From positions 62,001 to 126,000 of the forward strand of contig NZ_LGED01000102.1 of assembly GCF_001280085.1 (NCBI RefSeq): 64,000 bases of DNA, read 5' to 3'. Below are positions 32,278 to 41,007 of this stretch, piece by piece. Positions within the stretch are counted from its first letter, which is position 1. Each line of letters opens with the position of its first letter. Made by a program: the position numbers and the translations under genes. The stretch comes from Saccharothrix sp. NRRL B-16348. Its GTDB lineage: Bacteria > Actinomycetota > Actinomycetes > Mycobacteriales > Pseudonocardiaceae. The notes beneath the pieces are model-generated. The model did not search any database. It had not been told where the DNA came from and worked only from the letters and a program-made list of their open reading frames with translations.

Positions 32278-33516
32278 CTAGCCCGACCGGTTCCGCCGGA
32301 TCAGCCCGATCGTGATCGCGAACAAGGTCCCCACCACACCGAAGAACGCACCCGGTCCCGCGCCCGCGTCGTACCCGGCGACCAGCCCGAGGATGATGCC
32401 GACCGTCGCGGCGACCACGAACACGCTCGCCAACGTCGGCCGCTTGTCCGGCGGCGGGGGCACGTTGCGCATCGTCTGGTGGGCCGGGGTCCACCACTCG
32501 CCACCACGCGGCTGCGGCGGGGGCACCGGCGTGAAGTACGGCGCCGGACGCGGAGCCTGCACGGCGACCTGCACGGGCTGCGCCGCCACCGCCGTGGGCG
32601 TGCGTTCCCACCACGGCTTGGCCCGGGGCGCGAGCAGGTCGGCCAAGCCGGAGGCCGCGACCCACCCGGGCGTGCAGCACTCCTTGAGCCGCTGCGCCGC
32701 CTCGTCCACCTGAGGGTCGCCGATCGCGGCCAGGTGCGCCCACGCGGCCGTGGTGAACGGCGGCTGGAAGTCCTCGCGCCGCAGCAGCAGGTTCTCGCCG
32801 GTGTAGCACGTGCGCCAGCCGCTCGGGTCCTTCGCCAACGCCAGCAGCGACAGGTAGATCACCAGCCCGGAGAACGTGTCCATCCACCGACCCCACGGCC
32901 GGTGCTCGGGCTGGTAGTTGCGGTGCCCGGTCTCGCTCGGCGCGAGCGTGCCGGAGAACCGGGCGATCCACGAGCAGTCGAAGTCCACCAGCCGCAGGCC
33001 GCCGTCGCGGCCGACGAGGACGTTGCCGTGCTGCAGGTCGCCGTGCGCGAACCCGGCCCGCTGGATCCGCGTCACCAGGTCGCGCCACGTGCCCGCCAAC
33101 GCGGCCAACGACCCGGTGTCCGCCCGCTCCACCAGCTCGTCCACGTGGCGGTTGAGCGTGTGGCCCTCCGCCCACTGCATCCGCACCGCGGGCCACGTGC
33201 GGCCGTTGACCAGGATCCCGTTGTCCACCCACCGGGGGAGTGCGACCACGCTCTCCAGCCCGCTCGACGTGAAGTGCGCGTGCAGGGCGCCGTAACGCTC
33301 GCTGCTGGACACGTCGTCCCTGGTGAAGAACCGCAACGCCTGTGCCTCGCCGCGCGCCATCGCCTTGAACACGACGGCGCTCGTGCCCGCCGCCGGCATC
33401 GGTATCCCGTACACCGGGTGCACGACGAGTTCCAGCCCGCGCAGCTCGTCGGCGACGAAGCAGTCCGCGCGCTGCACCGCCTTCATGTACTCCTCGGGCG
33501 TCGGGTACCGGATCAC
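32278..33516 (-). CDS. Protein-kinase-fold protein of TerY-P-like triad, membrane anchored
   Basis: A 412-aa protein. The kinase fold is recognised from HGDLQHGNVLV (catalytic loop, His158, Asp160, Asn165) and VDFDCSW (metal-binding DFD). The N-lobe has SAVVFKAMARGEAQALRFF. The C-terminal part has a Pro-rich stretch and two hydrophobic helices (LASVFVVAATVGIILGLVAGY, AFFGVVGTLFAITIGLI). GTG at 33516 overlaps the phosphatase stop (GTGA). With the adjoining PP2C and VWA genes it makes the kinase-phosphatase-VWA triad called TerY-P in comparative genomics. Targets unknown; the TIR protein downstream is a candidate. Confidence 0.85.
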   Translation of the reverse strand: MIRYPTPEEYMKAVQRADCFVADELRGLELVVHPVYGIPMPAAGTSAVVFKAMARGEAQALRFFTRDDVSSSERYGALHAHFTSSGLESVVALPRWVDNGILVNGRTWPAVRMQWAEGHTLNRHVDELVERADTGSLAALAGTWRDLVTRIQRAGFAHGDLQHGNVLVGRDGGLRLVDFDCSWIARFSGTLAPSETGHRNYQPEHRPWGRWMDTFSGLVIYLSLLALAKDPSGWRTCYTGENLLLRREDFQPPFTTAAWAHLAAIGDPQVDEAAQRLKECCTPGWVAASGLADLLAPRAKPWWERTPTAVAAQPVQVAVQAPRPAPYFTPVPPPQPRGGEWWTPAHQTMRNVPPPPDKRPTLASVFVVAATVGIILGLVAGYDAGAGPGAFFGVVGTLFAITIGLIRRNRSG

Positions 33517-34310
33517 AGGCACACCACCAGGTGCTCGGCCGGCCTCCGATCGAGCCGCACCCGCAGGAGGGTGACGTCGTCGTTGACCATCTCGCGCGCC
33601 GCGCGCCGGTCGGCCACGAGCGCGCGGAACGCCTCGGGGTGGTCCAGCCCCGCCAACGTCGTCCACAACGCCCGCCGGTCGCGCAGGTCGGCCGCGGCCA
33701 CCCACTGCGCGAACGCGTCCGTGGCCAGGTACAGCAGGTCGCCGTCCGCGAGGTCGCCCTCGGCGAACGACGCCCGGCCGATCATCTCGGCCAGCCCGGC
33801 GGCGCCGGTCGGCAGACCGTCCGGGTTGGACCCGAACTCGTCCGCCGGGATCGGCGGGAACTGCGCCACCACCCGGTGCCCGCGGACGTGGAACAGCACC
33901 GCGTCGCCCAGCGCGACCGCCGTCCAGCGGGGTCGCGGACCGGTGAGGTCGCGCAGCTCGCAGCCGAGGAACGTGGCGAACGAGCCGACCGTCGCCTGCT
34001 TGAGCCGTTGCAGGTCCGTCGCGCCGGCCAGACGTGGGTCGTCGCGCCACCGGTCCTGCATGTCCGCCGCCCAGCGGTGCAGGGCGTCCGCCGTCAGCTC
34101 CGGCGCCGTGCCCTGGTCACCGACGAAGCCGGCGACGAGTTGCTGCGCCCAGCGGGCCGAGCCGAAGCCCTGCGTGGCGCCGTCCGCGACGGCGAACCGG
34201 GGGCCGCGCCCCGCGCCGTCCGCGGGCGCCGCCGCCGCGCCGTCCTCCCACTCGGCCTCGGTGTTGCCGTGCTTCGGCGCGTAGAAGAGGACCTGCCGGG
34301 TGTGGCTCAC
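33513..34310 (-). CDS. PP2C-family protein phosphatase of TerY-P-like triad
   Basis: A 265-aa PP2C-type phosphatase: FAVADGATQGFGS (first metal-binding Asp), VALGDAVLFHVRG, DLLYLATDAFAQW (second metal Asp) and NDDVTLLRVRL near the end. Length is that of a catalytic domain alone. GTG at 34310 follows AGGGGG. It is 10 nt downstream of the VWA gene and overlaps the kinase by 4 nt, so it likely reverses that kinase's phosphorylation. Soluble. Confidence 0.88.
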   Translation of the reverse strand: MSHTRQVLFYAPKHGNTEAEWEDGAAAAPADGAGRGPRFAVADGATQGFGSARWAQQLVAGFVGDQGTAPELTADALHRWAADMQDRWRDDPRLAGATDLQRLKQATVGSFATFLGCELRDLTGPRPRWTAVALGDAVLFHVRGHRVVAQFPPIPADEFGSNPDGLPTGAAGLAEMIGRASFAEGDLADGDLLYLATDAFAQWVAAADLRDRRALWTTLAGLDHPEAFRALVADRRAAREMVNDDVTLLRVRLDRRPAEHLVVCL

Positions 34311-34320
34311 GGCGTGCCCC

Positions 34321-35181
34321 CTACCTCACGCGATCCGGGACTCTGGTGCCGATCTGCAGCACCCGGAGCAGGGTCGAGCGGCCCACGTTGAACGCCAGCC
34401 CGCGCGCGCCCGGCCGGACGTCGTAGCCGTCGACCCTGGCGTTGTCGACCATCGGCCGCGGCAGGGGACTGCTCAGCGCGAACAGGTCCGGGCCGGGCGG
34501 TGGCAGGCCGCCCGGGTCGGACGGGAACACGATCTCGGTGACCTCGAAGGGGGAGAGGAACACGTTGAAGAACAACGTCGCGCCGTCGTTGGTCTCGATC
34601 GACGTCAGCCGCCGCGCCCAGTCCTGGAGGGTCGCGCCGTCGTACGGGCTGTCGGTCACCATGCCGTCGGTGATGTTGACGACGATGGGCGGGAACGAGT
34701 CGGGGTGCGCGGCGGCCCAGTCGAACACGTGCGCGCCGGCGACCGCGATCGCCTGGCACATCGGCGTGCGGTGGCCGTGCACCGGGTCGACCCAGACCGG
34801 CATCCGCGCGCTCACCGGCATCAGGTCGATGGACGGCTCCTCCCGCACCGCCATGGGGTGCTCGGCCAACTCCGGCAGCGGCACGAGACCGCGGCCGGCC
34901 AGCGCGCCGCCGAACGCCGACTCGACGCCCTCACCGGCTTCGCCGACGCGTGCCCCGTAGCTGAAGATCCCCACGTCGAAGTAGTGCCGCACCGGCGCGT
35001 TGACCTCGGTGGTCGCCTTGATGCACATGTCCAGCAGGATGTTGTTCACCGCCAACGCCGCGCCGTCCGCCAGGGACGCGCCGGTGCGGCCCCAGGCGAG
35101 CTTCATCGAGTCCGAGCGGTCCAGCAGGATGACCACGCACCCCGGGTCGGCCCGCGACACGGACTGCCGGTAGTTCTCCAC
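34321..35181 (-). CDS. VWA-domain protein (TerY-like)
   Basis: A 286-aa VWA protein with an intact MIDAS: Asp21-x-Ser23-x-Ser25 (LLDRSDSM), a Thr in HGHRTPMC, and Asp in VNITDGM. No membrane segment. GTG at 35181 has GAGGGGGTG. It lies between the zinc-ribbon membrane protein and PP2C genes on the same strand. In TerY-P triads the VWA subunit binds divalent metal and bridges partner proteins. TerC/TerD tellurite genes are not seen in the window, so the triad here may serve another pathway. Confidence 0.87.
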   Translation of the reverse strand: MENYRQSVSRADPGCVVILLDRSDSMKLAWGRTGASLADGAALAVNNILLDMCIKATTEVNAPVRHYFDVGIFSYGARVGEAGEGVESAFGGALAGRGLVPLPELAEHPMAVREEPSIDLMPVSARMPVWVDPVHGHRTPMCQAIAVAGAHVFDWAAAHPDSFPPIVVNITDGMVTDSPYDGATLQDWARRLTSIETNDGATLFFNVFLSPFEVTEIVFPSDPGGLPPPGPDLFALSSPLPRPMVDNARVDGYDVRPGARGLAFNVGRSTLLRVLQIGTRVPDRVR

Positions 35182-35210
35182 AGCGCACCCCCTCTTCGTC
35201 GGTCGTCACG

Positions 35211-35747
35211 TCATCCGGTCAGGTTGCGGCGGACGACGGTGGTCGGCCACGGCGTGCCCGCGCGCCACTCCCACCGGTGGCCGCAGTTCGGGTTGCGGCA
35301 GTGGAAGGCGCAGGACTCGCCGTCCTGCTTCAGGTCGAGCCGGAAGTCACCGCAGCGCGGGCACTGCGCCACCACCGCGCGGTCCACGTCGTAGCCTTGC
35401 CGCAGCGGTTCTTGCGGCTTGGTCGCGGTGGTCGTCGCCGGTGGCGCGGGCGCCTCGGCCCACCACGTCCGGTTGGCCGGCTTCGTCTCGGGTTCCGACG
35501 ACGAGGCCGCCTGTGCGAACACCGGCTCGCGTTCCGCCACGGCGGGCGTCGGGTGGTGGGTCCGCGTGACCGGACGCCGGTCGGTGGTCAGCACGCCGAA
35601 CGCGAGCAGCACACCCAGGAGCGCGCCGACCACCACCACGGTCACCGACCGCCAGAAGTCCAGGTCCCAGGTCTGGAGGCCGATCAGCCCACCCACCGCG
35701 GCGCACACCGCAGTGAGGGCCAGGACGATCGCGTTCCGCGTGGTCAT
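35211..35747 (-). CDS. Membrane protein with C-terminal zinc ribbon
   Basis: A 178-aa protein. Two N-terminal helices (AIVLALTAVCAAVGGLIGL, SVTVVVVGALLGVLLAFGVL) are followed by a low-complexity linker and a C-terminal zinc ribbon CPRCGDFRLDL...CAFHCRNPNCGHRW. ATG at 35747 overlaps the upstream stop (ATGA). Position immediately before the VWA gene suggests it tethers the triad to the membrane or senses a metal or redox signal. No named family recognised. Confidence 0.75.
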   Translation of the reverse strand: MTTRNAIVLALTAVCAAVGGLIGLQTWDLDFWRSVTVVVVGALLGVLLAFGVLTTDRRPVTRTHHPTPAVAEREPVFAQAASSSEPETKPANRTWWAEAPAPPATTTATKPQEPLRQGYDVDRAVVAQCPRCGDFRLDLKQDGESCAFHCRNPNCGHRWEWRAGTPWPTTVVRRNLTG

Positions 35748-36169
35748 CCGGTGCCTGCCGGGGTCACGACCAGCTCGACCCGCCCACCGGGGTCGACCGC
35801 GTCCGGGTCGACCGGAGGCCAGCACGCGTAGTCGCCGAACCCGGCCGCGGGTGCGGGGGCCGACCACTTGGCCGGCAGCTGCACGCAGACCGTGAACGGC
35901 TTGCCCGACGTGCCGACGTCCACCCTGCCCTGGCCGTTCACGGTGTGGTCCGACGCGTTCGCGGCGAGCACCTTGACCCGGGTGCCTACCGGCGGGTTCG
36001 GCACGAACTGGACGGCGACGGTCGACGGTGGCGGCACGTCGGGCTCGCGCGCCACGGCCCCGAGCAGCAGGACCGCGAGGAACGCGATCACCAGCGCGTA
36101 GACCGGCGCCAGCCAGCGGTTGCGCAGGCCGCCCGGCCGCGTCTCGGCGTCGCCCCCTGACGTGTGCAC
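35744..36169 (-). CDS. Membrane-anchored extracytoplasmic protein of unknown function
   Basis: A 141-aa protein with one N-terminal helix (LAPVYALVIAFLAVLLLGAVA) and a beta-rich outer part ending VELVVTPAGTG. Two cysteines (CVQL, CWPP) could form a disulphide. GTG at 36169 has GGAGGTC five bases upstream. First gene of the block that continues to the kinase at 32278. Its outer domain could be a sensor; no family recognised. Confidence 0.7.
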   Translation of the reverse strand: MHTSGGDAETRPGGLRNRWLAPVYALVIAFLAVLLLGAVAREPDVPPPSTVAVQFVPNPPVGTRVKVLAANASDHTVNGQGRVDVGTSGKPFTVCVQLPAKWSAPAPAAGFGDYACWPPVDPDAVDPGGRVELVVTPAGTG

Positions 36170-36270
36170 CTGGACCTCCGCCCGGAGTGGTGGCGTGTAC
36201 TCCAGGTATCGCGAAGGATCATGCAGTCGTGTCGGCGTGTCCCCCGGACGGGCGAACGGTCAGTGCTCGG

Positions 36271-37311
36271 TCACGGCAGGTTGCCCGTGGTGGCCAGGAG
36301 CAGGGCGATGGCCGGCAGGAGGTTGTTGACCTGGTGGGCGACGACACTGGCGAGCAGGTTCCCGGTGAGCACGCGGGCCAGGCCGATCGGGATCGACAGC
36401 ACCAGCAGCAGGGGCGTGCGCAGCAGTTCCAGGTGCGCGATCGAGAACACCAGGCTGGTCGCCGCGAACACGACCCAGCGGTTCCAGCCCAGGTGCTCGA
36501 ACGCGCGCCACAGCACGCCCCGGAACAGCACCTCCTCGGCCAGCGGCGCGACCAGCCACACCGCCAGGAACACGAGCACGGCCGCCGCCGGCGCCATCTC
36601 GCGCCCGGCGAACGCGTCACCGACCGCCGACCCGGCCTGCTCCTCACCGACCCACGCGGCCCACACCGCCGCCGCGGGCAGCGTCAGCGCCAGGCCGCCG
36701 AGGCCGAGCGCCAAGCCGATGGCGATCTCCTTGACGTTCCAGCGGACCGCCAGCTCGCGCGCCGCCCGCCCGAGCCTCGGGCCACCGCCCAGCCAGGCCG
36801 TGCCGATCACCGCCACCACCGCGCCCAGCGACGTGGGCAGGACGAGCAACGCCAGCAGCCGACCGTCCTCCAGCAGCGTCACGTCGCCCGAGTCGTGCGC
36901 CAGCAGCACGACCACCGACACGAGGAGCATCGTCAACTGGCCGGCGAGGAACACCCCCAGCAACGACAGCCCCGCCCGCCGTTCACGCGCCGGGAAGGGC
37001 GCGGAGGGGTGTGGCTCGCCAGGCGGGAACGCGGCCGGCTGCTGCCCGGTCGGCTGCTGCGCGAAGGGTTGCTGGGCGGTCTGCCGCTGCACGGGTGGTG
37101 GTGGTGCGGTCGGCTGCTGCACGAGTGGTGGCGCACTCGGTTGTGGTGCGGGCGGCTGCTGTGCGGGTGGTGGCGCGCTCGGTTGTGGCGTGGGTAGTGC
37201 CGGCGTGCTCGGTTGTGGTGCGGGTGGTGGCGCGACCGGCGGCCACTCGGCGGGTCGGGGCGCGGTGACGTGGTCGTCGTGGGGTGCCGGCCCGGTCTGG
37301 TCATCGCTCAC
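36271..37311 (-). CDS. CPBP family intramembrane glutamic endopeptidase
   Basis: A 346-aa protein. The first ~110 residues are a Pro/Gln/Ala-rich cytosolic tail. About eight helices follow, with the CAAX/CPBP motifs Glu259-Glu260-x-x-x-Arg264 (AEEVLFRG), FSIAHLE and VVAHQVNN carrying the catalytic Glu and His residues. Such proteases cleave within membranes and often mature peptides or control signalling. GTG at 37311, without a clear ribosome-binding site. It is 101 nt upstream of the VWA-kinase block on the same strand and shares its Pro/Gln-rich tail style with the TIR and kinase proteins, which supports a functional link. Confidence 0.87.
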   Translation of the reverse strand: MSDDQTGPAPHDDHVTAPRPAEWPPVAPPPAPQPSTPALPTPQPSAPPPAQQPPAPQPSAPPLVQQPTAPPPPVQRQTAQQPFAQQPTGQQPAAFPPGEPHPSAPFPARERRAGLSLLGVFLAGQLTMLLVSVVVLLAHDSGDVTLLEDGRLLALLVLPTSLGAVVAVIGTAWLGGGPRLGRAARELAVRWNVKEIAIGLALGLGGLALTLPAAAVWAAWVGEEQAGSAVGDAFAGREMAPAAAVLVFLAVWLVAPLAEEVLFRGVLWRAFEHLGWNRWVVFAATSLVFSIAHLELLRTPLLLVLSIPIGLARVLTGNLLASVVAHQVNNLLPAIALLLATTGNLP

Positions 37312-37390
37312 AACCGTGGATAACCCGCGTCGGGGGCGAGGTCAACTCGACCACCACGGTCGTGCGGCGATCGAGACCGGACGGTCGGCG

Positions 37391-38044
37391 TCACGTCGCG
37401 GTCCGGGCCTGGGCCGGTCGCCACCGCCACCGCTGTTCGCCGTCGTCGCGGAACTCGCCGGTGGCCCGCATCCCGATGCGCCGCGCGACCGCCTCGCTGG
37501 CCGGGTGGTCGGGCGCGATGTGCGCGTGCACGGCCCCCGCACCGCGGTCGACCAGCCACCACACCACGGCCTCGGCGGCCTCGGTGGCGTAGCCGTGACC
37601 CTGGAACGGCACCCCGATCACCCAGCCCACCTCGGCGGTCAGCCCGTTCGCCCCGGCCGTGGTCGTCGCCTGCACGGTGCCGACGGCGGCGCCGTCCGCG
37701 TCCCGCACCACGACCCAGTTCAGCCAGCCCTCAAGGCCGTCGTCGGACGTGGGCCGCTCCCAACGCCGGTACCGGGACGCGAGCTCGACGGCAGTGGGCG
37801 GCGCGCCGCCGGTGATCGCGTAGAGCGCGGGATCACCCAACACCACCGCCATCTCCTCGACGTGCGCGACCCGCACGGGCTCCACGCGCAACCGCGCCGT
37901 CCGCACCACGGCGTCCTGCGGCCACTGCGCTGGCACGACCACCGGCCGACCGACGCCTACCACCGGCGCGGCCGGGCGGTCCGGCGTGCGGTGACGGATA
38001 CGCCCATTTGTCGCCCCCCTCAACGTCACGTGCACAGTAGCCAC
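37391..38044 (-). CDS. GNAT acetyltransferase, RimJ/RimL type
   Basis: The GNAT core begins VVRTARLRVEPVRVAHVEEM and carries VGWVIGVPFQGHGYATEAAEAV (acetyl-CoA P-loop region QGHGYA) and ARRIGMRATGEFRDD. RimJ/RimL-type enzymes acetylate N-terminal or small-molecule amines. The drawn start (GTG 38044) adds ~48 residues not typical of the family and has no ribosome-binding site; the true start may be nearer 37900. Monocistronic; divergent from the kinase-fold gene at 38116. Substrate unknown. Confidence 0.8.
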   Translation of the reverse strand: MATVHVTLRGATNGRIRHRTPDRPAAPVVGVGRPVVVPAQWPQDAVVRTARLRVEPVRVAHVEEMAVVLGDPALYAITGGAPPTAVELASRYRRWERPTSDDGLEGWLNWVVVRDADGAAVGTVQATTTAGANGLTAEVGWVIGVPFQGHGYATEAAEAVVWWLVDRGAGAVHAHIAPDHPASEAVARRIGMRATGEFRDDGEQRWRWRPAQARTAT

Positions 38045-38115
38045 TCGGCGGCCGGTATCGACCGGGATTTCCGCCGGCCGGGATGGCGGAACGCCCGTTG
38101 CGGGATGATCGGGAC

Positions 38116-39138
38116 GTGATCACCTCCCGGCGTGCCCGTCACGAGCGGCTCTCGGTGCTCCTCTCCTCACGCGACGATCGTGAACTCGAACGCCTCGTGG
38201 ACGCGAACGGCAGCGTGGGCGTCGGCGGCGGATCGGCCGTGGTCGACGTCGACGGGACGCCGGTGTTCGTCAAGCGCGTCCCGCTGACCGACCGGGAACT
38301 CGCCCGGCCGCACTCCACCGCGAACCTGTTCGACCTGCCGGTGTGCTGCCAGTACGGCATCGGCGGCCCGTCGTTCAACGCGTGGCGCGAGCTGGCCGCG
38401 AACCGGATCGTCACCGACGCGGTCCTGGCGGGGGAGACGGCGGCGTTCCCGCTGCTCCACCACTGGCGCGTGCTGCCCGGCCGCGCGCCCGTGGCCGCCG
38501 AGCACGCCGCGGTGGACGAGGTCGTGGCCCTGATGGGCGGCAGCCCGGCCGTGCGGGTCCGCCTCGACGCGCTGGCCGCCGCGTCGCACAGCCTCGTGCT
38601 GTTCTCCGAGTACGTGCCGCGCCCGGTGGAAGGCTGGCTGGGCGAGGATCCCGCGAGCAAGGCCGAGGCGGTCGAGCGGCAGTTCGCGGAGACCGTGGCG
38701 TTCCTGCGCGACCGGGACCTGCTGCACATGGACGGGCACCTCGGCAACATGCGCACCGACGGCGAGCGGATCTACCTGACCGACTTCGGGCTGGTCACGT
38801 CGCCGGCCTTCGAGCTGTCGGCCGCCGAACGGGACTTCGTCCGGCGCAACGCCACGCACGACGCCGGCTACGCCGCCATGCGACTGGTCAACTGGCTGGT
38901 GACCGACGTGTGCGGGGTGACGGTGCCGCCCGGTGGCGTCCCCACGGCCCGCAACGACTTCGTCCGCCGGTGCGCCGCCGGCGAGATCCCGGACGACGTG
39001 CCGTCCGCCGTGGCCGGTGTCCTGGCACGGCACGCGCCCGCCGCCGCGCGGCTGAACGCCTTCTACTGGCGCCTGTTCGGCGGCGAGGTCCACGCCGAGT
39101 ACCCGGACGCTCACGGTGAGCGCATCCCGCGCAGGTAG
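38116..39138 (+). CDS. Kinase-fold (phosphotransferase-like) protein
   Basis: A 340-aa protein. The catalytic loop is LLHMDGHLGNMRTDG and the DFG-like segment YLTDFGLV. VFVKRVPL supplies the N-lobe lysine. The family is the small-molecule/protein kinase-like group often annotated as protein kinase family protein. GTG at 38116 is preceded by GATGAT six bases upstream, a weak leaderless pattern; an in-frame ATG at 38083 gives 11 more residues without support. The end overlaps the convergent maleylpyruvate-isomerase-like gene by 28 nt. Substrate unknown. Confidence 0.75.
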   Translation: MITSRRARHERLSVLLSSRDDRELERLVDANGSVGVGGGSAVVDVDGTPVFVKRVPLTDRELARPHSTANLFDLPVCCQYGIGGPSFNAWRELAANRIVTDAVLAGETAAFPLLHHWRVLPGRAPVAAEHAAVDEVVALMGGSPAVRVRLDALAAASHSLVLFSEYVPRPVEGWLGEDPASKAEAVERQFAETVAFLRDRDLLHMDGHLGNMRTDGERIYLTDFGLVTSPAFELSAAERDFVRRNATHDAGYAAMRLVNWLVTDVCGVTVPPGGVPTARNDFVRRCAAGEIPDDVPSAVAGVLARHAPAAARLNAFYWRLFGGEVHAEYPDAHGERIPRR

Positions 39139-39959
39139 CCGACGGCGGCCCAGGGCCGACGGCCGAAGGCGAAGACCTTCCCGGTCGCGACGGCGCGCGC
39201 GAGGCGGATGCGGCGGAAGACCGTGAGCATCATCGCGGCCGGGTCGAACGTGACCCGGGCGTCGATCTTCCGGCCGTCCGCGGGCTCCACCTGTAATCGG
39301 CCGTTCTCGCTGGTCAAGACCACGGGGACGGTGTGCTTCGAGCGGAACTCGAGGGTGACGCGACCCGGGGTGCCCGCGCCCGCCAGCAGCCGCCCCGACC
39401 GGCCGCCGAGCATGGGCATGAGGAACAAGTCGAACGTGAGCGCGGCCTCGTGCGCGGAGATGTGCCAGGGCACGCCCAGCACCCGGGCGATGTCCAGGCC
39501 GTGGATCAGGATCTCGTTGAGCTGGTGCGCCACGTGCGCGGCCGCGGGGAGCTGTGCGCTGCCGAGCCAGGGTCGCAGCTCGCGCGGGTCGACGTCCTTG
39601 GCCCTGGTCAGCAGCAGGTCGACCTCTTCGAGCAGGGTGTTCGACACCACGTCCAGCGCACGCTCGGGGAAGTGGTCCAGGGTCAGGTCGTTGAGCCGCG
39701 CGAACCCGCCGAAACCCGCCTCCTGCCAGCCCTGGTCCAGGTGGGGCGCGTCGAGCGGGGACAGGTCGCCGCTGATCAGGCCGGCGTTGAGCCGGGCCAC
39801 GACGGAGACGTGCGCTGCGGTGTCGGCCACCGACCAGTCGCCGATCGTGCGGCGGTCCGGCGTCCGGCAGTCCAGGAGCATCCGGGTGAACCGCTCCGAG
39901 GCGCCGGTGAGGGCGTCACGCACGTCCTGCCATCGCCGGTCGGTGATGTCCAGCTCCAC
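39111..39959 (-). CDS. Mycothiol-dependent maleylpyruvate isomerase-family protein
   Basis: A 282-aa protein. The N-terminal DinB-like helical bundle has GDWSVADTAAHVSVV and HVAHQLNEILIHGLDIARVLG, the metal-binding His residues of the MDMPI family. The C-terminal ~90 residues look SCP2-like (VTFDPAAMMLTVFRRI). Members use mycothiol or catalyse unknown thiol chemistry and are typical of actinobacteria. ATG at 39959. Monocistronic. Exact reaction unknown. Confidence 0.82.
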   Translation of the reverse strand: MELDITDRRWQDVRDALTGASERFTRMLLDCRTPDRRTIGDWSVADTAAHVSVVARLNAGLISGDLSPLDAPHLDQGWQEAGFGGFARLNDLTLDHFPERALDVVSNTLLEEVDLLLTRAKDVDPRELRPWLGSAQLPAAAHVAHQLNEILIHGLDIARVLGVPWHISAHEAALTFDLFLMPMLGGRSGRLLAGAGTPGRVTLEFRSKHTVPVVLTSENGRLQVEPADGRKIDARVTFDPAAMMLTVFRRIRLARAVATGKVFAFGRRPWAAVGYLRGMRSP

Positions 39960-40037
39960 GAGTGGCCTCCCGCGCGGTCGACGTCACTTCACCGAACGTA
40001 GTGACGTGGCCGCACACCGAACTACCGCGTTCGTGCT

Positions 40038-40931
40038 CTACTGCGGCCTCTCTTCCGCCGACGCGCAGTAATCCACCACGCGGCGCAGGCCGGCCTCGGG
40101 CGGTTCGGTCGCCGAGTCCACCACGAGGTGCGGTTCGTCCCAGCTCTCCCACAGCCCCTTCGTCCGCAGCACGTGGTCCCACGTCACCGTCGCCGGCCAG
40201 CCGGGGATGCCGCGGGCCCGGCTCTCGACCCGGCGACGCTGCACCGCCTCGTCCGAGCACACGCACTCCACGCCGACGAACACGCCGCCGAGGCGTTCGG
40301 TGACCGACCGCCACCGCCGCCGCGTCTCCCGGCGGTGCCCGGTCGCGTCCACGATCACGTCCAGCCCCAGTTGGAGCTGCCGTGCCACCGACGCGGTCAG
40401 GTTCAGCTCCGCCAGGTGCGTCGTGTTGTCCGTCCGCAGCCCGCCGAACGGCAGCAGCGCGCCCAGTTGCCAGTCCATCGAGAACACCGGCGCGGTGAGC
40501 CGCCACGCCAGGGCTTCGGCCAACGTGCTCTTGCCCGTTCCCGGCACGCCCGCGATCAGGACCGCCCGGGGTCGCCGCACGGCGTCCGGGCGCGGGATCG
40601 GCTTCAGCGCCTCGTACTCGGCGTGCGCGCGATCCGCCATCAACGCCTGCAACCGCTCGCGCACGACGTCCAGCGCCGGCACGCCTGGAGGCCGGTCGCC
40701 ACGCTCCTCGACCGCACGCACCCAGCCCAGCACCACGTGCTCCGGGCGCACGACCACGTCACCGAGCCGTTCGGCCTCCCACGACGACGCGGTCAGCAGC
40801 ACCTGTCGCTCCACCACGTCGAAGTCGGCGAGCCCCACGCGCGCCACCAGTTCGGCAGCTATCCCGTGCTTGGGCCCGCCCGGGTCCGCGAGCAGGTCGT
40901 CGGCTGACGGGTGCACCGGAAGGTCGACCAC
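40038..40931 (-). CDS. AAA/zeta-type P-loop kinase-like ATPase
   Basis: A 297-aa protein. Walker A is GVPGTGKSTLAEAL near 130-143, followed by VFSMDWQLGALL and LDVIVDATGHRRETRRRW, the lid/Asp region of small P-loop kinases (AAA_33). The N-terminal ~100 residues are helical and may be a separate domain. GTG at 40931 with GGAG four bases upstream is chosen because the longer frame to 41027 would overlap the next gene. Probably phosphorylates a small molecule or RNA; substrate unknown. Confidence 0.78.
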   Translation of the reverse strand: MVDLPVHPSADDLLADPGGPKHGIAAELVARVGLADFDVVERQVLLTASSWEAERLGDVVVRPEHVVLGWVRAVEERGDRPPGVPALDVVRERLQALMADRAHAEYEALKPIPRPDAVRRPRAVLIAGVPGTGKSTLAEALAWRLTAPVFSMDWQLGALLPFGGLRTDNTTHLAELNLTASVARQLQLGLDVIVDATGHRRETRRRWRSVTERLGGVFVGVECVCSDEAVQRRRVESRARGIPGWPATVTWDHVLRTKGLWESWDEPHLVVDSATEPPEAGLRRVVDYCASAEERPQ

Positions 40932-41007
40932 GGGACTCCGATCGGTAGCGCGGGAGCCACCATGATCGCGCGAGTCCGTCGGAGACCGAACCGAGGTCCC
41001 GGCCGGG

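Noticed and set aside
30815-37311. Calling the VWA-PP2C-kinase block a tellurite resistance system
   Set aside because: No TerC, TerD or TerB gene is present; just the phosphorylation triad matches.
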